From: Candidatus Accumulibacter cognatus
GTDB taxonomy: Bacteria > Pseudomonadota > Gammaproteobacteria > Burkholderiales > Rhodocyclaceae
DNA length: 64,000 nucleotides
Assembly: GCA_013414765.1 (NCBI GenBank)
Contig: CP058708.1
Span: 3,839,553-3,903,552, forward strand
Direction of reading: 5' to 3'
Shown here: positions 8,606-16,356 of the stretch, in pieces
Numbering within the stretch: the stretch's first letter is position 1
How the letters are laid out: every line of letters starts with the position of its first letter
Position numbers and translations under genes: made by a program
The notes under the pieces: generated by a model
Databases searched by the model: none
Seen by the model: only the letters and a program-made list of their open reading frames with translations
What the model was told of the DNA's origin: nothing

Positions 8606-9685
8606 GTGGAAAACAAGGATCCGAATGAGCAAATGAGCAGCGTCGTGAACGCTTGGGCCGAGTCGCAGAAGCGCATGTGGGGCGACTGGTCCGCGCTGCT
8701 GCAGAATCTCCCTGGCGGCAACGAAGGCCCCGTCGAAGCGGTGAAGAAAGGTGTTGAAACCGCCAACAAGAGTACCAACGAAGCTGCACGCCTGCTGATG
8801 GACCGTATATCGAGCAGCCAGGGCGCAATGAACCGCGTCATGGATTTCTTTTTCAAGTCCATGAAGGTCGTGGCGCCCAATCTCGAAGCCAACAAGGATT
8901 GGCGTCCCGACCTCAAGGGTTTTGCCGAACAGTGGGCCAAGGAATCGACAGCCATGCTGGAGCGCAGTTTCGGCATGGGTTCGCACATCGGTAATCTGAG
9001 CGGAACCTTCAGCAAAGACTTGCCCGATGCCATGGGCCCCTGGTTGTCCTTTTTGATGCAGGCCGCTTCATCCGGGCACTTTGGCGAAGCAGTACTCGGC
9101 GGCACCGCCGGACTCAACCGTTTGTTGTCGATGGAAGGCGACGCCAGTGCCCTGGCGGGCGTGGGTCAGATTCCCCTGTTTGGCGCTTCCCGTGAGAAGA
9201 ACGCCAAGCTATTGCGGCTGATCGACACCGTTGTTGATCTGCGCAAGAGCAGTCTCAATTTCCACACGTCGTTTGCCGAGGCCTTGTCCAAGGCCGTCGA
9301 GGCAACCGTGGAAGAACTCGGAAAAGTGGCTGCCAAGGGTGAGAAGATTACCGCATTGCGCCAGTTGATGGGCCTCTGGTATCGTACGGCAGACAAATCG
9401 CTGCTGGTGACCTTCAATACGAAGGAGTTCCTCGATACGCAAAACGCGTTCACGAAAGCCCAGCAGCAATTCAAGCTGGCACAACGCGCAGTTGTCGAAG
9501 ACATCTTCCGTAGTCTGGACATGCCCACGCGCAGCGAACTGGACGAAACCTATCAGGTGATCCACGAACTCAAGAAAGAGGTCCGAGCGCTCAAGAAGGC
9601 ACTGCCGCAGGCCGCGCAAGGGGCTGCCAAGGGCAGCGTCGCGCCTCGCAAGGTCGCCGCCGTGGCGCGTGCCAAGAGCGAGTGA
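8606..9685 (+). CDS. phaE: Class III PHA synthase subunit PhaE
   Basis: PhaE is the non-catalytic partner of class III PhaC. The 359-residue product is acidic and helical and carries the family C-terminal signature (DMPTRSELDETYQ, then HELKKEVRALKKAL). A basic Ala/Lys/Arg tail follows. The start is a GTG at 8606, with AAGGAG (8591-8596) 9 nt upstream; an ATG nine codons downstream has no comparable site. phaC follows 66 bp later with its own ribosome site, the usual phaE-phaC order. The conserved PhaE tail stacks on PhaC and is needed for activity in characterised class III enzymes. Confidence 0.92.
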   Translation: MENKDPNEQMSSVVNAWAESQKRMWGDWSALLQNLPGGNEGPVEAVKKGVETANKSTNEAARLLMDRISSSQGAMNRVMDFFFKSMKVVAPNLEANKDWRPDLKGFAEQWAKESTAMLERSFGMGSHIGNLSGTFSKDLPDAMGPWLSFLMQAASSGHFGEAVLGGTAGLNRLLSMEGDASALAGVGQIPLFGASREKNAKLLRLIDTVVDLRKSSLNFHTSFAEALSKAVEATVEELGKVAAKGEKITALRQLMGLWYRTADKSLLVTFNTKEFLDTQNAFTKAQQQFKLAQRAVVEDIFRSLDMPTRSELDETYQVIHELKKEVRALKKALPQAAQGAAKGSVAPRKVAAVARAKSE

Positions 9686-9751
9686 GCCGAAGCCTGAATG
9701 TTGTGCTGATCGGGTTTACAAGCTAATAAGACCTTTAGGAGGGTGCTACCC

Positions 9752-10858
9752 ATGTTTTCTTTCCCAATCCAGATTCTTCCCGCTGACCTCGTGGCTGAAG
9801 CCGCAACTCTGAACGAGAAGCTCACCAAGGGCATCAGCAACCTCACCAATCTGACCGACGACGACATCGATATTGGCAGCACGCCAAAAGACATCATCTT
9901 TGAGCAGGATGGCATCAAGGTCTACCATTATCATCCGCTGGTCGAGCAATCGAAAATCATGAAGACGCCGCTGATGATCATGCCGCCGCTGATCAATGGT
10001 TACGAGGTGGCCGACCTGCAGCCAGACCGCTCGCTGGTCCGTAATTTGTTGAACCAGGGAATCGACGTCTACCTCAACGACTGGGGTTACCCGCGTATGG
10101 TAGACAAGTACCGCACGCTCGACGACTACATCAACGGCTACTTCGACGATACGGTGGAATTCATCCGCAGGTACCATGGTGTCGACAAGATTGCCCTGCT
10201 GGGTATCTGCCAGGGTGGCGCCATGTCAACCACCTACGCGACGCTCAATCCGGACAAGATCAGCCACCTGGTCCTGACCGTGTCTCCAATCGATTTCGAT
10301 GCCTATCGGGCAAATCACAAGCCGCACGAAGGCTTGATGTTCACCATGGGTGCCGATGCCGACGTCGAGAAGATGGTTGCCGTCCATGGCAATGTGCCGG
10401 CTACCGTACTGAACGAGTCGTTCATGATGGCTTCGCCGTTCATCCTGAACTACGGCAAGTACGCCGACGTGGTCGATATTCTCGATGACCGTCTGGCGTT
10501 ACAGAACTTCCTGCGCATGGAAAAGTGGCTTTTTGGAGGCCCCGACGCTGTCGGCCAGATGTTCAAGGAGTTCATCCGTGACTACCTGAAAGGGAACAAA
10601 CTCGTCAAGGGAACCCTTGAGGTCGGTGGTCGCAAGGTGGATCTCAAGGATCTCACGATGCCGATCCTCAACATCTTTGCCGAAAAGGACCACATCGTGC
10701 CACCGCCGTGCACCGTTGCTCTCGGCAAGCATGTCGGCAGCAAGGACTACACCGAGTTTGCCATCGCTACCGGCCACATCGGGATCTACACCGGTGGCCT
10801 GGCGCAAAAGGTCCTCGCTCCGAAGGTGGCGAGCTGGATGCGCGAGCGCGGCGGCTGA
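9752..10858 (+). CDS. phaC: Class III poly(3-hydroxyalkanoate) synthase catalytic subunit
   Basis: The 368-residue length matches class III PhaC (about 355-370). The nucleophile elbow is LLGICQGGA with Cys 153, the catalytic Asp is in IFAEKDHIVPP, and the His is in ATGHIGIYTGG. A family motif DVYLNDWGYP precedes the elbow. AGGAGGG (9737-9743) sits 8 nt before the ATG at 9752; an upstream GTG at 9743 overlaps the ribosome site and is unlikely to be used. With PhaE it polymerises (R)-3-hydroxyacyl-CoA, usually C3-C5. It ends the operon that begins at 5524. Confidence 0.96.
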   Translation: MFSFPIQILPADLVAEAATLNEKLTKGISNLTNLTDDDIDIGSTPKDIIFEQDGIKVYHYHPLVEQSKIMKTPLMIMPPLINGYEVADLQPDRSLVRNLLNQGIDVYLNDWGYPRMVDKYRTLDDYINGYFDDTVEFIRRYHGVDKIALLGICQGGAMSTTYATLNPDKISHLVLTVSPIDFDAYRANHKPHEGLMFTMGADADVEKMVAVHGNVPATVLNESFMMASPFILNYGKYADVVDILDDRLALQNFLRMEKWLFGGPDAVGQMFKEFIRDYLKGNKLVKGTLEVGGRKVDLKDLTMPILNIFAEKDHIVPPPCTVALGKHVGSKDYTEFAIATGHIGIYTGGLAQKVLAPKVASWMRERGG

Positions 10859-10883
10859 AGAAGTCTGTAGCCATTCTGTAACC

Positions 10884-10914
10884 ACTCGCGGCCGTGCCCA
10901 TCGGTCGCGAGTTT
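10884..10914 (+). terminator. Probable terminator hairpin after phaC
   Basis: ACTCGCGGCCG and CGGTCGCGAGT form an 11-bp stem with one G-T wobble and a 7-nt loop, 25 bp past the phaC stop. Only a short TTT follows, so it is a modest terminator. Confidence 0.55.
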
Positions 10915-10917
10915 CCT

Positions 10918-10977
10918 GAAACGCCCTTGCCGTATCGTCGTCACTGACTTGCCAGAAATCGGCGAAAAGGGCGTTTC
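10918..10977. repeat. 11-bp inverted repeat with nested inner stem
   Basis: GAAACGCCCTT (10918-10928) and AAGGGCGTTTC (10967-10977) are exact inverted copies around a 38-nt spacer. GCCG and CGGC inside the spacer can extend the stem. It lies downstream of the phaC terminator and 131 bp before the next gene. It may be a larger termination or processing structure, or a dispersed repeat. Confidence 0.5.
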
Positions 10978-11108
10978 CGGGGCGATCAGGTCAAGAATCT
11001 TCCGGGCACGCCATCCAATCCGATACTCTGGCCTGTGACAACCCGCCTGATGACCGTTGACTGGAACGTTTGCCAGCTTTGCCGGCACGTGAACCGCAGG
11101 GAGTGCGG

Positions 11109-12131
11109 ATGGGAATTCTTGACTGGCTTTTCGGCGGTAACGACGAGGCGACCGGTTCCACGGTCCCCCCTGCGGTCATCGAGCAGCGTATCGAACAGAT
11201 CGTACGCATCATCAATCCGCGCTTGAAGCTCGTTCCCGGCTACCGCCGCAAGCTCGTGCCAGCGGTCGAGCAGGCGGTGCTCTACTGCCGCGAGATCGAA
11301 GCACAAATTCCTCCCGCCATCGAAGCCAGTGCGACGGTCTGGGCGGAGAATCCGACATTGCGCGCCCTGTTCGCCACCGCGCGGGACATCCCCGAGGTCT
11401 TCAGCCGCAGCCGGGCGGTGCAGGAGTTCTTCGAGGCCACTCCAGGGGCCGGGCAGGTGTGGGCAACGCTGCGCTTCCACTGTCACGAGGCGACAGGTTT
11501 TGGAGTGGCAGCTGAAGGGGGAGCGATCAAGCACGAAGTGGTGCGGACCTGCGTTTCGTTTACCGACAAGAAAGCGGTATTGCCGAGTGGCTGCGAGCAC
11601 GATGCACGCCTCGAAATCCGGCGCCGTGCCTTCAAGTTCCTGCTTGCCGAAGTGCTGCAACAGATCACATCGGTGGATATGCAGCGCCAGGATCTCAAGG
11701 CGCAGCGATCGATGTTGCAGGCGCGGCTGATGATCCTGAAGGGCCAGCGTGTCGGGCTTGAAGAAATGCTGGAAGAGGGCGCCGGCGGGCGCCAGAAGAT
11801 CGAAGACGTGGAGCGGAAACTCTCCGAGAACGAGCGCGCGCTCGCGACATTTCCGGGTACTGGCGAGACTCTCGAAGAGGTCATCGGGCGTGTGCGGGAG
11901 GTGCTGACGCACGGCCCCGATTACATCAGGATCGACAGGACGAAGTTGCGGCTCGACCAGATGAACGTGCTCATGCCCGAAGGATCCGGCGAGGCCGCGG
12001 CCGAGATCGTGCTTCCGAAAGTGGTGGTGAGGAGTGCCCCGGTGGTCAGCCTGCTTGCTTGCCGTTTTCCCCGTAGCGAACTCATTCGCAGCAAGCGCCT
12101 GCTTCACCAGGCGGGGCAACTGCTTGGCTGA
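11109..12131 (+). CDS. Hypothetical coiled-coil protein
   Basis: I do not recognise this 340-residue protein. It has no signal peptide or membrane segment and begins MGILDWLFGG, an amphipathic start that could touch a membrane or a granule. Residues about 175-265 are charged and heptad-rich (LLAEVLQQITSVD, then KAQRSMLQARLMILKGQRVG, then VERKLSENERALATF), a predicted coiled coil. The C-terminal part contains HGPDYIRIDRTKLRLDQMN. Start at ATG 11109 after AGGGAG. It follows the PHA operon by 250 bp and is convergent with senB (5 bp between stops). A granule- or cytoskeleton-associated role is possible but unsupported. Confidence 0.75.
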   Translation: MGILDWLFGGNDEATGSTVPPAVIEQRIEQIVRIINPRLKLVPGYRRKLVPAVEQAVLYCREIEAQIPPAIEASATVWAENPTLRALFATARDIPEVFSRSRAVQEFFEATPGAGQVWATLRFHCHEATGFGVAAEGGAIKHEVVRTCVSFTDKKAVLPSGCEHDARLEIRRRAFKFLLAEVLQQITSVDMQRQDLKAQRSMLQARLMILKGQRVGLEEMLEEGAGGRQKIEDVERKLSENERALATFPGTGETLEEVIGRVREVLTHGPDYIRIDRTKLRLDQMNVLMPEGSGEAAAEIVLPKVVVRSAPVVSLLACRFPRSELIRSKRLLHQAGQLLG

Positions 12132-12136
12132 TCCGA

Positions 12137-13150
12137 TCAGTGGGTTCCACCAGGATCGCCGGCCAGCAATTCATCGACCAGCCGGCGCAGCTCGGCGCGT
12201 TCGCGAGTCGGCGTGAACAGCCGTGCTCGCTCCCGGCACTGCGCTCCCAATTGCTGCAGGAAATTCCCGCCGGGTGCCTGATCGGTGCCCGCTGCGCCGA
12301 CGGCTTCGTGGCAGCGCAGCAGCAGTGCCGCCAGCGCCTCCGCATCATCGCACGGAAAGTAGCCGGCGTAATCGGTGCCGAGCATGCCAATGTTGCCGGC
12401 GACGGCTGATGCCAGCACCGGTGTGCCGCTTGCCGCTGCTTCCATGATCACGTGCGCGCCGCCTTCCATGCGGCTGGCGTGGATCAGCAGGTGCGCGCGC
12501 TGGATATGCCGGCGCACTGTCTCGTGTGGCAGGCCGCCGAACCAGTGATAGCTGGCAACGCTCGTCATCGTCGCCCGCGCTTCCTCTCCGAGTGCCGGGT
12601 CGAGCGGCTCGCCGATGTGATCGATGAAGATGCCGGGACGGTCGGCGAGCAGGCGGGCGGCGGCGAACAGCGTCCGGGGAGACTTCTCGTCGCGTAGGTG
12701 TCCGACCATGACCGCGCGCAGATACTGCCGCGATTTGGCCAGCGTCCGGCGTTCGGTGGTCGATTGAAAGATCACCCGCGCCTTGTCCCGTACCGCTTCC
12801 GGCAGCGCCTGCGGCGCACGTTCCTGCAGCACGATCAGCGCCTGCGCCAGTGCCAGCGAGCGCCGTGCCTGTGAATCGGTCAGAATGTCATGATAAAGGT
12901 CGGTGCCGGTAAGGACCACCGCCAGCCCGTGCTGCGGATGCACGGAGCTCCAGAGTGCGATCGCCGCCGCCGAGCGGCGTGCATGCAGCGCGATCATCAC
13001 CGCGTCATCGGCAGCCAGCGCATCCGGCCAGTCCCGGACGATGCGCACGCGGTACGTGCCGGTCAGATGCCGCTGCCAGCGGTGGGCCGTCTGCCAGTTG
13101 CCGTTGTTGGCGTCGCGCAGCGCCGGGCTGACGATGACCAGTTGCGGCAT
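12137..13150 (-). CDS. senB: SenB-like selenosugar synthase (TIGR04348-type glycosyltransferase)
   Basis: The 337-residue glycosyltransferase opens with VIVSPALRDANNGNWQTAHRW, the hallmark of the TIGR04348 family. That family was shown to be SenB, which joins selenophosphate and a UDP-sugar to form a selenosugar for selenoneine synthesis. A GT-B C-terminal half is visible (VMVGHLRDEKSPRT, ASRMEGGAHVIMEAAASGTP). The neighbouring divergent senA supports the assignment. Start: ATG 13150 fits the family N-terminus; in-frame ATGs at 13162 and 13177 would place the start inside or next to the inverted repeat at 13154-13203. No SelD-like senC is present in the window, so selenophosphate must come from elsewhere. 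Confidence 0.87.
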   Translation of the reverse strand: MPQLVIVSPALRDANNGNWQTAHRWQRHLTGTYRVRIVRDWPDALAADDAVMIALHARRSAAAIALWSSVHPQHGLAVVLTGTDLYHDILTDSQARRSLALAQALIVLQERAPQALPEAVRDKARVIFQSTTERRTLAKSRQYLRAVMVGHLRDEKSPRTLFAAARLLADRPGIFIDHIGEPLDPALGEEARATMTSVASYHWFGGLPHETVRRHIQRAHLLIHASRMEGGAHVIMEAAASGTPVLASAVAGNIGMLGTDYAGYFPCDDAEALAALLLRCHEAVGAAGTDQAPGGNFLQQLGAQCRERARLFTPTRERAELRRLVDELLAGDPGGTH

Positions 13151-13153
13151 GCT

Positions 13154-13203
13154 AACGGTCATGACTTTTCCAGGCACCTACGATCATGAAAGTCATGACC
13201 GTT
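13154..13203. promoter_or_regulatory. Perfect 15-bp inverted repeat between senB and senA
   Basis: AACGGTCATGACTTT (13154-13168) and AAAGTCATGACCGTT (13189-13203) are exact inverted copies. Each contains the self-complementary octamer GTCATGAC, and the octamer centres lie 33 bp apart, about three helical turns. The element sits in the 120-bp divergent sen intergenic region, so it is a good candidate for a shared operator or divergent promoter control site. It could also form a hairpin in either 5' leader. Confidence 0.65.
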
Positions 13204-13270
13204 TCCCGCCATTGCAAGGCGCATTCCGTCCACAACGGTTACAATTTTGGTCATTGCCTGCACCCCGCCG

Positions 13271-14431
13271 ATGAACACCGATATGACCACCGGCATTGCC
13301 GAAACCGCCCGCCGGGGTGGTCGCGAATTTCTCGCCATGGCGCTGCCTGCCAGCCGTGCACGCACGCTGGCGCTGCTCGACGCCTATGCTGCCACGCTCG
13401 GCGATTCGCTGACCGTGCCCTGTTCGCCGCAGATCAATCCACCGCGCTGGGAAGCAGGGCACGTCGGCTGGTTCCAGGACTACTGGATTGCCCGTAACCA
13501 GCAGCGCGCGAACGGAACCGCCTGCAACCCGGAGCATGAACGTCCCGTCGGGCGCTTGCCGCAAGCCGATGCGCTGTACAACTCGAGCAGCGTCGCGCAC
13601 TCGACGCGCTGGCAACTCCACTTGCCCGACCTCGCTGCGACGCGTGCCTATCTCGCCGAGGGCCTGGAGGAAACACTGTCGCTGCTTGCGACCACGCCGG
13701 AAACCGACGCGGCGCTGTACTTCTTCCGTCTGGCGCTGTTCCACGAGGACATGCACGGCGAAGCCGGCATCTACATGGCGCAGGCGCTGGACATTCCGCT
13801 GTCCGACGTGCTGCTGGCAGCGGCTGTCCCTTTGCCGGAAACCCGTCTGCTCGTCGTTCCCGCCGGGCAGTGGACGCTCGGCTGGAGCGGCAACGGATTC
13901 GCCTTCGACAACGAACTCGCTCCGCATGCGGTGGCCATGCCGACGTTCGCCATCGACAGCGAAGTCGTCAGTTGGCGGCGTTACCTTCCCTTCGTCGAGG
14001 AAACCGGCGCCGCAACGCCGCGTTACCTGCGCCGGCACGCCGGCCATTGGCAGCAGCGCGTCTTCGGACAGTGGCAGGATCTGGCGATCGATACGGCAGC
14101 AACGCATCTTTCCTGGAAAGAAGCCGAAGCGTGGTGCCGCTGGGCGGGCCGCCGCCTGCCGAGCGAAGCGGAGTGGGAAATGGCCGCCCGGAGCCGGCCG
14201 GATTTCCGCTGGGGTCAGGTCTGGGAATGGACGGCCAGCCGCTTTCTGGCCTACCCCGGCTTCGCCGCCCACCCCTATCGTGACTATTCTGCGCCCTGGT
14301 TTGGCGACCGCTACGTGCTGCGCGGTGCCAGCCGGGCGACCTCGCCGCGCCTGGCGCATCCTTGCTATCGCAACTATTTCACGCCCGAGCGCAACGACCT
14401 GCACAACGGCTTTCGCAGTTGCGCCATCTGA
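13271..14431 (+). CDS. senA: SenA-like selenoneine synthase (EgtB family)
   Basis: This is an EgtB-type nonhaem iron enzyme of about 386 residues with an N-terminal DinB-like helical domain and a C-terminal formylglycine-generating-enzyme fold. Iron ligands are visible in WEAGHVGWFQDYW (His) and LFHEDMHGEAG (H-x3-H). The C-terminal part has SWKEAEAWCRWAGRRLPSEA, WEWTAS and YRNYFTPERNDLHNGFRSC. SenA couples hercynine to a selenosugar through a C-Se bond; EgtB does the sulfur reaction with gamma-Glu-Cys. The assignment to SenA rather than EgtB rests on the adjacent senB. Start chosen at ATG 13271; a TTG at 13247 and an ATG at 13283 are alternatives, and no clear ribosome site decides. Convergent with egtD, 34 bp apart. 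Confidence 0.87.
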   Translation: MNTDMTTGIAETARRGGREFLAMALPASRARTLALLDAYAATLGDSLTVPCSPQINPPRWEAGHVGWFQDYWIARNQQRANGTACNPEHERPVGRLPQADALYNSSSVAHSTRWQLHLPDLAATRAYLAEGLEETLSLLATTPETDAALYFFRLALFHEDMHGEAGIYMAQALDIPLSDVLLAAAVPLPETRLLVVPAGQWTLGWSGNGFAFDNELAPHAVAMPTFAIDSEVVSWRRYLPFVEETGAATPRYLRRHAGHWQQRVFGQWQDLAIDTAATHLSWKEAEAWCRWAGRRLPSEAEWEMAARSRPDFRWGQVWEWTASRFLAYPGFAAHPYRDYSAPWFGDRYVLRGASRATSPRLAHPCYRNYFTPERNDLHNGFRSCAI

Positions 14432-14465
14432 CCGTCCAGCCGCCTGCTGTAGCCTGGCCATCGGC

Positions 14466-15416
14466 TCACGCCTGTGCGGCGAAAACCGCGAACCAGCCGC
14501 GCGCATCGCACCAATGGCGAGGCCGTGAAAAGCCGGCGGTTTCGAGCAGCGCCGCGAAATCCTCGCTACGCCACTTGTACGAATGTTCGGTGTGGATACG
14601 TTCGGCGGCCGCGAAGCGCCGTTCACCGGCTGCCCAGCTCACCGTCGTGTCGCGCAGTGCCTGCAGATGCATTTCGATGCGCGATTCGCCACCGTTGAAG
14701 AAGGCGACATGGCGCCAGTCGGCGATGTCGAAATCGGTGCCGGCGAGCCGGTTCAGGTGCCGGAGCAGGTTGCGGTTGAACGCCGCGGTGATGCCCAGAG
14801 GGTCGTCGTAGGCCGCTTCGAGGACATTGACCGGTTTGACGAGATCGACGCCAATCAGCAGCGAGCCACCGCAACATTCGGCGTTTGCCTGGCGCAGGAA
14901 AGCCAGCGCCTCATCGGGCGTGAAATTGCCGATGCTCGAACCGGGATAGAACAAGGTGCGAGGTTCCGTTCCGACCTCGGCTGGCAGGTGCAGCGACCGT
15001 GAAAAATCGAGACCGACTCCCAGCATTTCGATGGCCGGATGCTTCTGCTGCAGGTTTTCAAGCGACTCGCGAAGATAGTGCAGCGAGATGTCGACTGCCA
15101 CGTAGCGGCGCACGTGCAGCACCGAAAAGAGGCGGGCAGCCTTCTCACAGTTGCCTGCGCCGAGGTCGACCAGCGTTGCCGCCAGGCCGAGCGCGGCTGC
15201 CATGGCGTTCTGGTGTTCTGCGAAGATCTCGGCTTCGGTGCGCGTCAAGTAGTATTCGGGCAGTTCGGTGATCGCCGCAAAAAGCCGCGAGCCGAGTGCG
15301 TCGTAGAAGTACTTCGGCGCGATCGTTGCTGGCGATGTACTCAGGCCGGAGAGCAGCTCGGCGCGGATCGACACTGCGTTTTCCGGTGCTTCCGGCGCGG
15401 CCTGCAGGAGTCTCAT
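14466..15416 (-). CDS. egtD: L-histidine N(alpha)-methyltransferase EgtD
   Basis: EgtD trimethylates histidine with SAM to give hercynine, the substrate of EgtB or SenA. The 316-residue product begins its family signature at IAPKYFYDALGSRLFAAITE, followed by LPEYYLTRTE. The SAM loop is LVDLGAGNCEKA. Later landmarks are FYPGSSIGNFTPDEA, DLVKPVNVLEAAYDD, FNRNLLRHLNRL and the His-betaine tail HTEHSYKWRSEDF. Length matches the family (about 320). The start at 15416 is the only plausible ATG; longer frames read into low-complexity Arg-rich sequence. It completes a histidine to hercynine to selenoneine route with senA and senB. Confidence 0.95.
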   Translation of the reverse strand: MRLLQAAPEAPENAVSIRAELLSGLSTSPATIAPKYFYDALGSRLFAAITELPEYYLTRTEAEIFAEHQNAMAAALGLAATLVDLGAGNCEKAARLFSVLHVRRYVAVDISLHYLRESLENLQQKHPAIEMLGVGLDFSRSLHLPAEVGTEPRTLFYPGSSIGNFTPDEALAFLRQANAECCGGSLLIGVDLVKPVNVLEAAYDDPLGITAAFNRNLLRHLNRLAGTDFDIADWRHVAFFNGGESRIEMHLQALRDTTVSWAAGERRFAAAERIHTEHSYKWRSEDFAALLETAGFSRPRHWCDARGWFAVFAAQA

Positions 15417-15426
15417 CGGCTGTTCT

Positions 15427-15895
15427 TTAGCGACAGCACGGGCAAGCGCCGCGCTGGCTGGCCGGTTCGGCGTGCGTATCCGCGTAGGGAACCAGCCAGT
15501 CGAGCAAGCGGCTGTCCTTCTCGCAGCGAACGCACAGGTGATGCGGGTCGACCCCATCGACGCGCAGATATTGCTTTCCGCGGATCGGCGCTTCGAGCAT
15601 CGGCCGATGCGCACTGCCGGCTTGCGGCATACGCTTGGCGGCCATCCGTGCAAAGGGTTTGACCAGATGGCGGATCACCTACCGTTCCCAGGCGCCGAAG
15701 CGCGTCATCATCCTCGGCTCGCCGGGACTGTCCACCTGGCGCGCGAGGATCGATGAGGCGGCACTCACCGGCTTGACGAACACCGGGTAATCGATGCCGT
15801 CGGGTATCGGTTCGCCGTAGCGCGCCGGCAGCAGCCCGCTGTGCGTGTTTGCTTCCGGCGCCACCGCCTGCAGCACCTGCCGAGCGTGCAACTTG
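15427..15895 (-). pseudogene. ATP-grasp-like fragment and Cys-rich tail interrupted by a stop
   Basis: Reading leftward from about 15895, the frame gives HARQVLQAVAPEA, then IDYPVFVKPVSAASSILARQVDS, which resembles the lysine-containing lobe of ATP-grasp enzymes. A TAG at 15681-15679 interrupts it. The same frame continues as RHLVKPFARMAAKRMP and ends with a Cys-rich segment (HHLCVRCEKD, GACPCC) that looks like a zinc ribbon. The piece is fused upstream to an unrelated membrane-protein remnant, so it has lost its own N-terminus. The ATP-grasp assignment is tentative. Confidence 0.45.
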
Positions 15896-16319
15896 TGCTG
15901 GCAGGCGAGCATGATCCAGAAGAACGTCCAGGTCGTCATGCAGGACAGGCCGGTGGCGGCGTTGACCAGCGCGAAAGGGACGGTCGGCAACAGGCACAGG
16001 CTGAACAGGCAGGCAGGACCTTCGCAGGAGAAACGTGCCTCGATATCGGCCAGGCGACAAGCCATTTGCGCGTCACCCACGGTCGTAGCAGATGGCGAAC
16101 CGCCAACATCGTCAGCGTCGCACCGATGGTGCACGCCGTCAGGCAGCTCAGCGTGCCGGCGAGCGGCCCCAAGGCGGAGCCGGCCGCCAGCATCAGCAGC
16201 GAGGCGCCCGGCAAGGTCAAAGCCGCCAGCAGCACATGTTGGGCATCAGAACACTCGCCGGGTTTCGGTGAAGATCCCTTTGCGCCACTCTTGCTCGTCG
16301 GGTTCGCCGGTCCCGTCAT
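15895..16319 (-). pseudogene. Frameshifted TVP38/TMEM64 (VTT-domain) membrane protein remnant
   Basis: Two reading frames together recall the VTT/DedA-like family. One frame gives LLAALTLPGASLLMLAAGSA, then IGATLTMLAVRHLLRPWV. The next gives LCLLPTVPFALVNAATGLSC, then MTTWTFFWIMLA. The family pattern is LxLPGA...AAG...IGATLAF...RLVPxxPFxxVN...TWTFY. The break lies near 16040-16080. After the last motif the frame runs straight into the ATP-grasp-like piece, so the gene is both frameshifted and truncated. Confidence 0.6.
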
Positions 16320-16356
16320 GCTGGGGCCGAAACGCGCGCAAATTTTTCACAGCCTC

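Noticed and set aside
13193-14626. 477-residue minus-strand frame opposite senA
   Set aside because: The plus strand carries the iron-binding EgtB motifs; the antisense frame is compositionally noisy and has no ribosome site.
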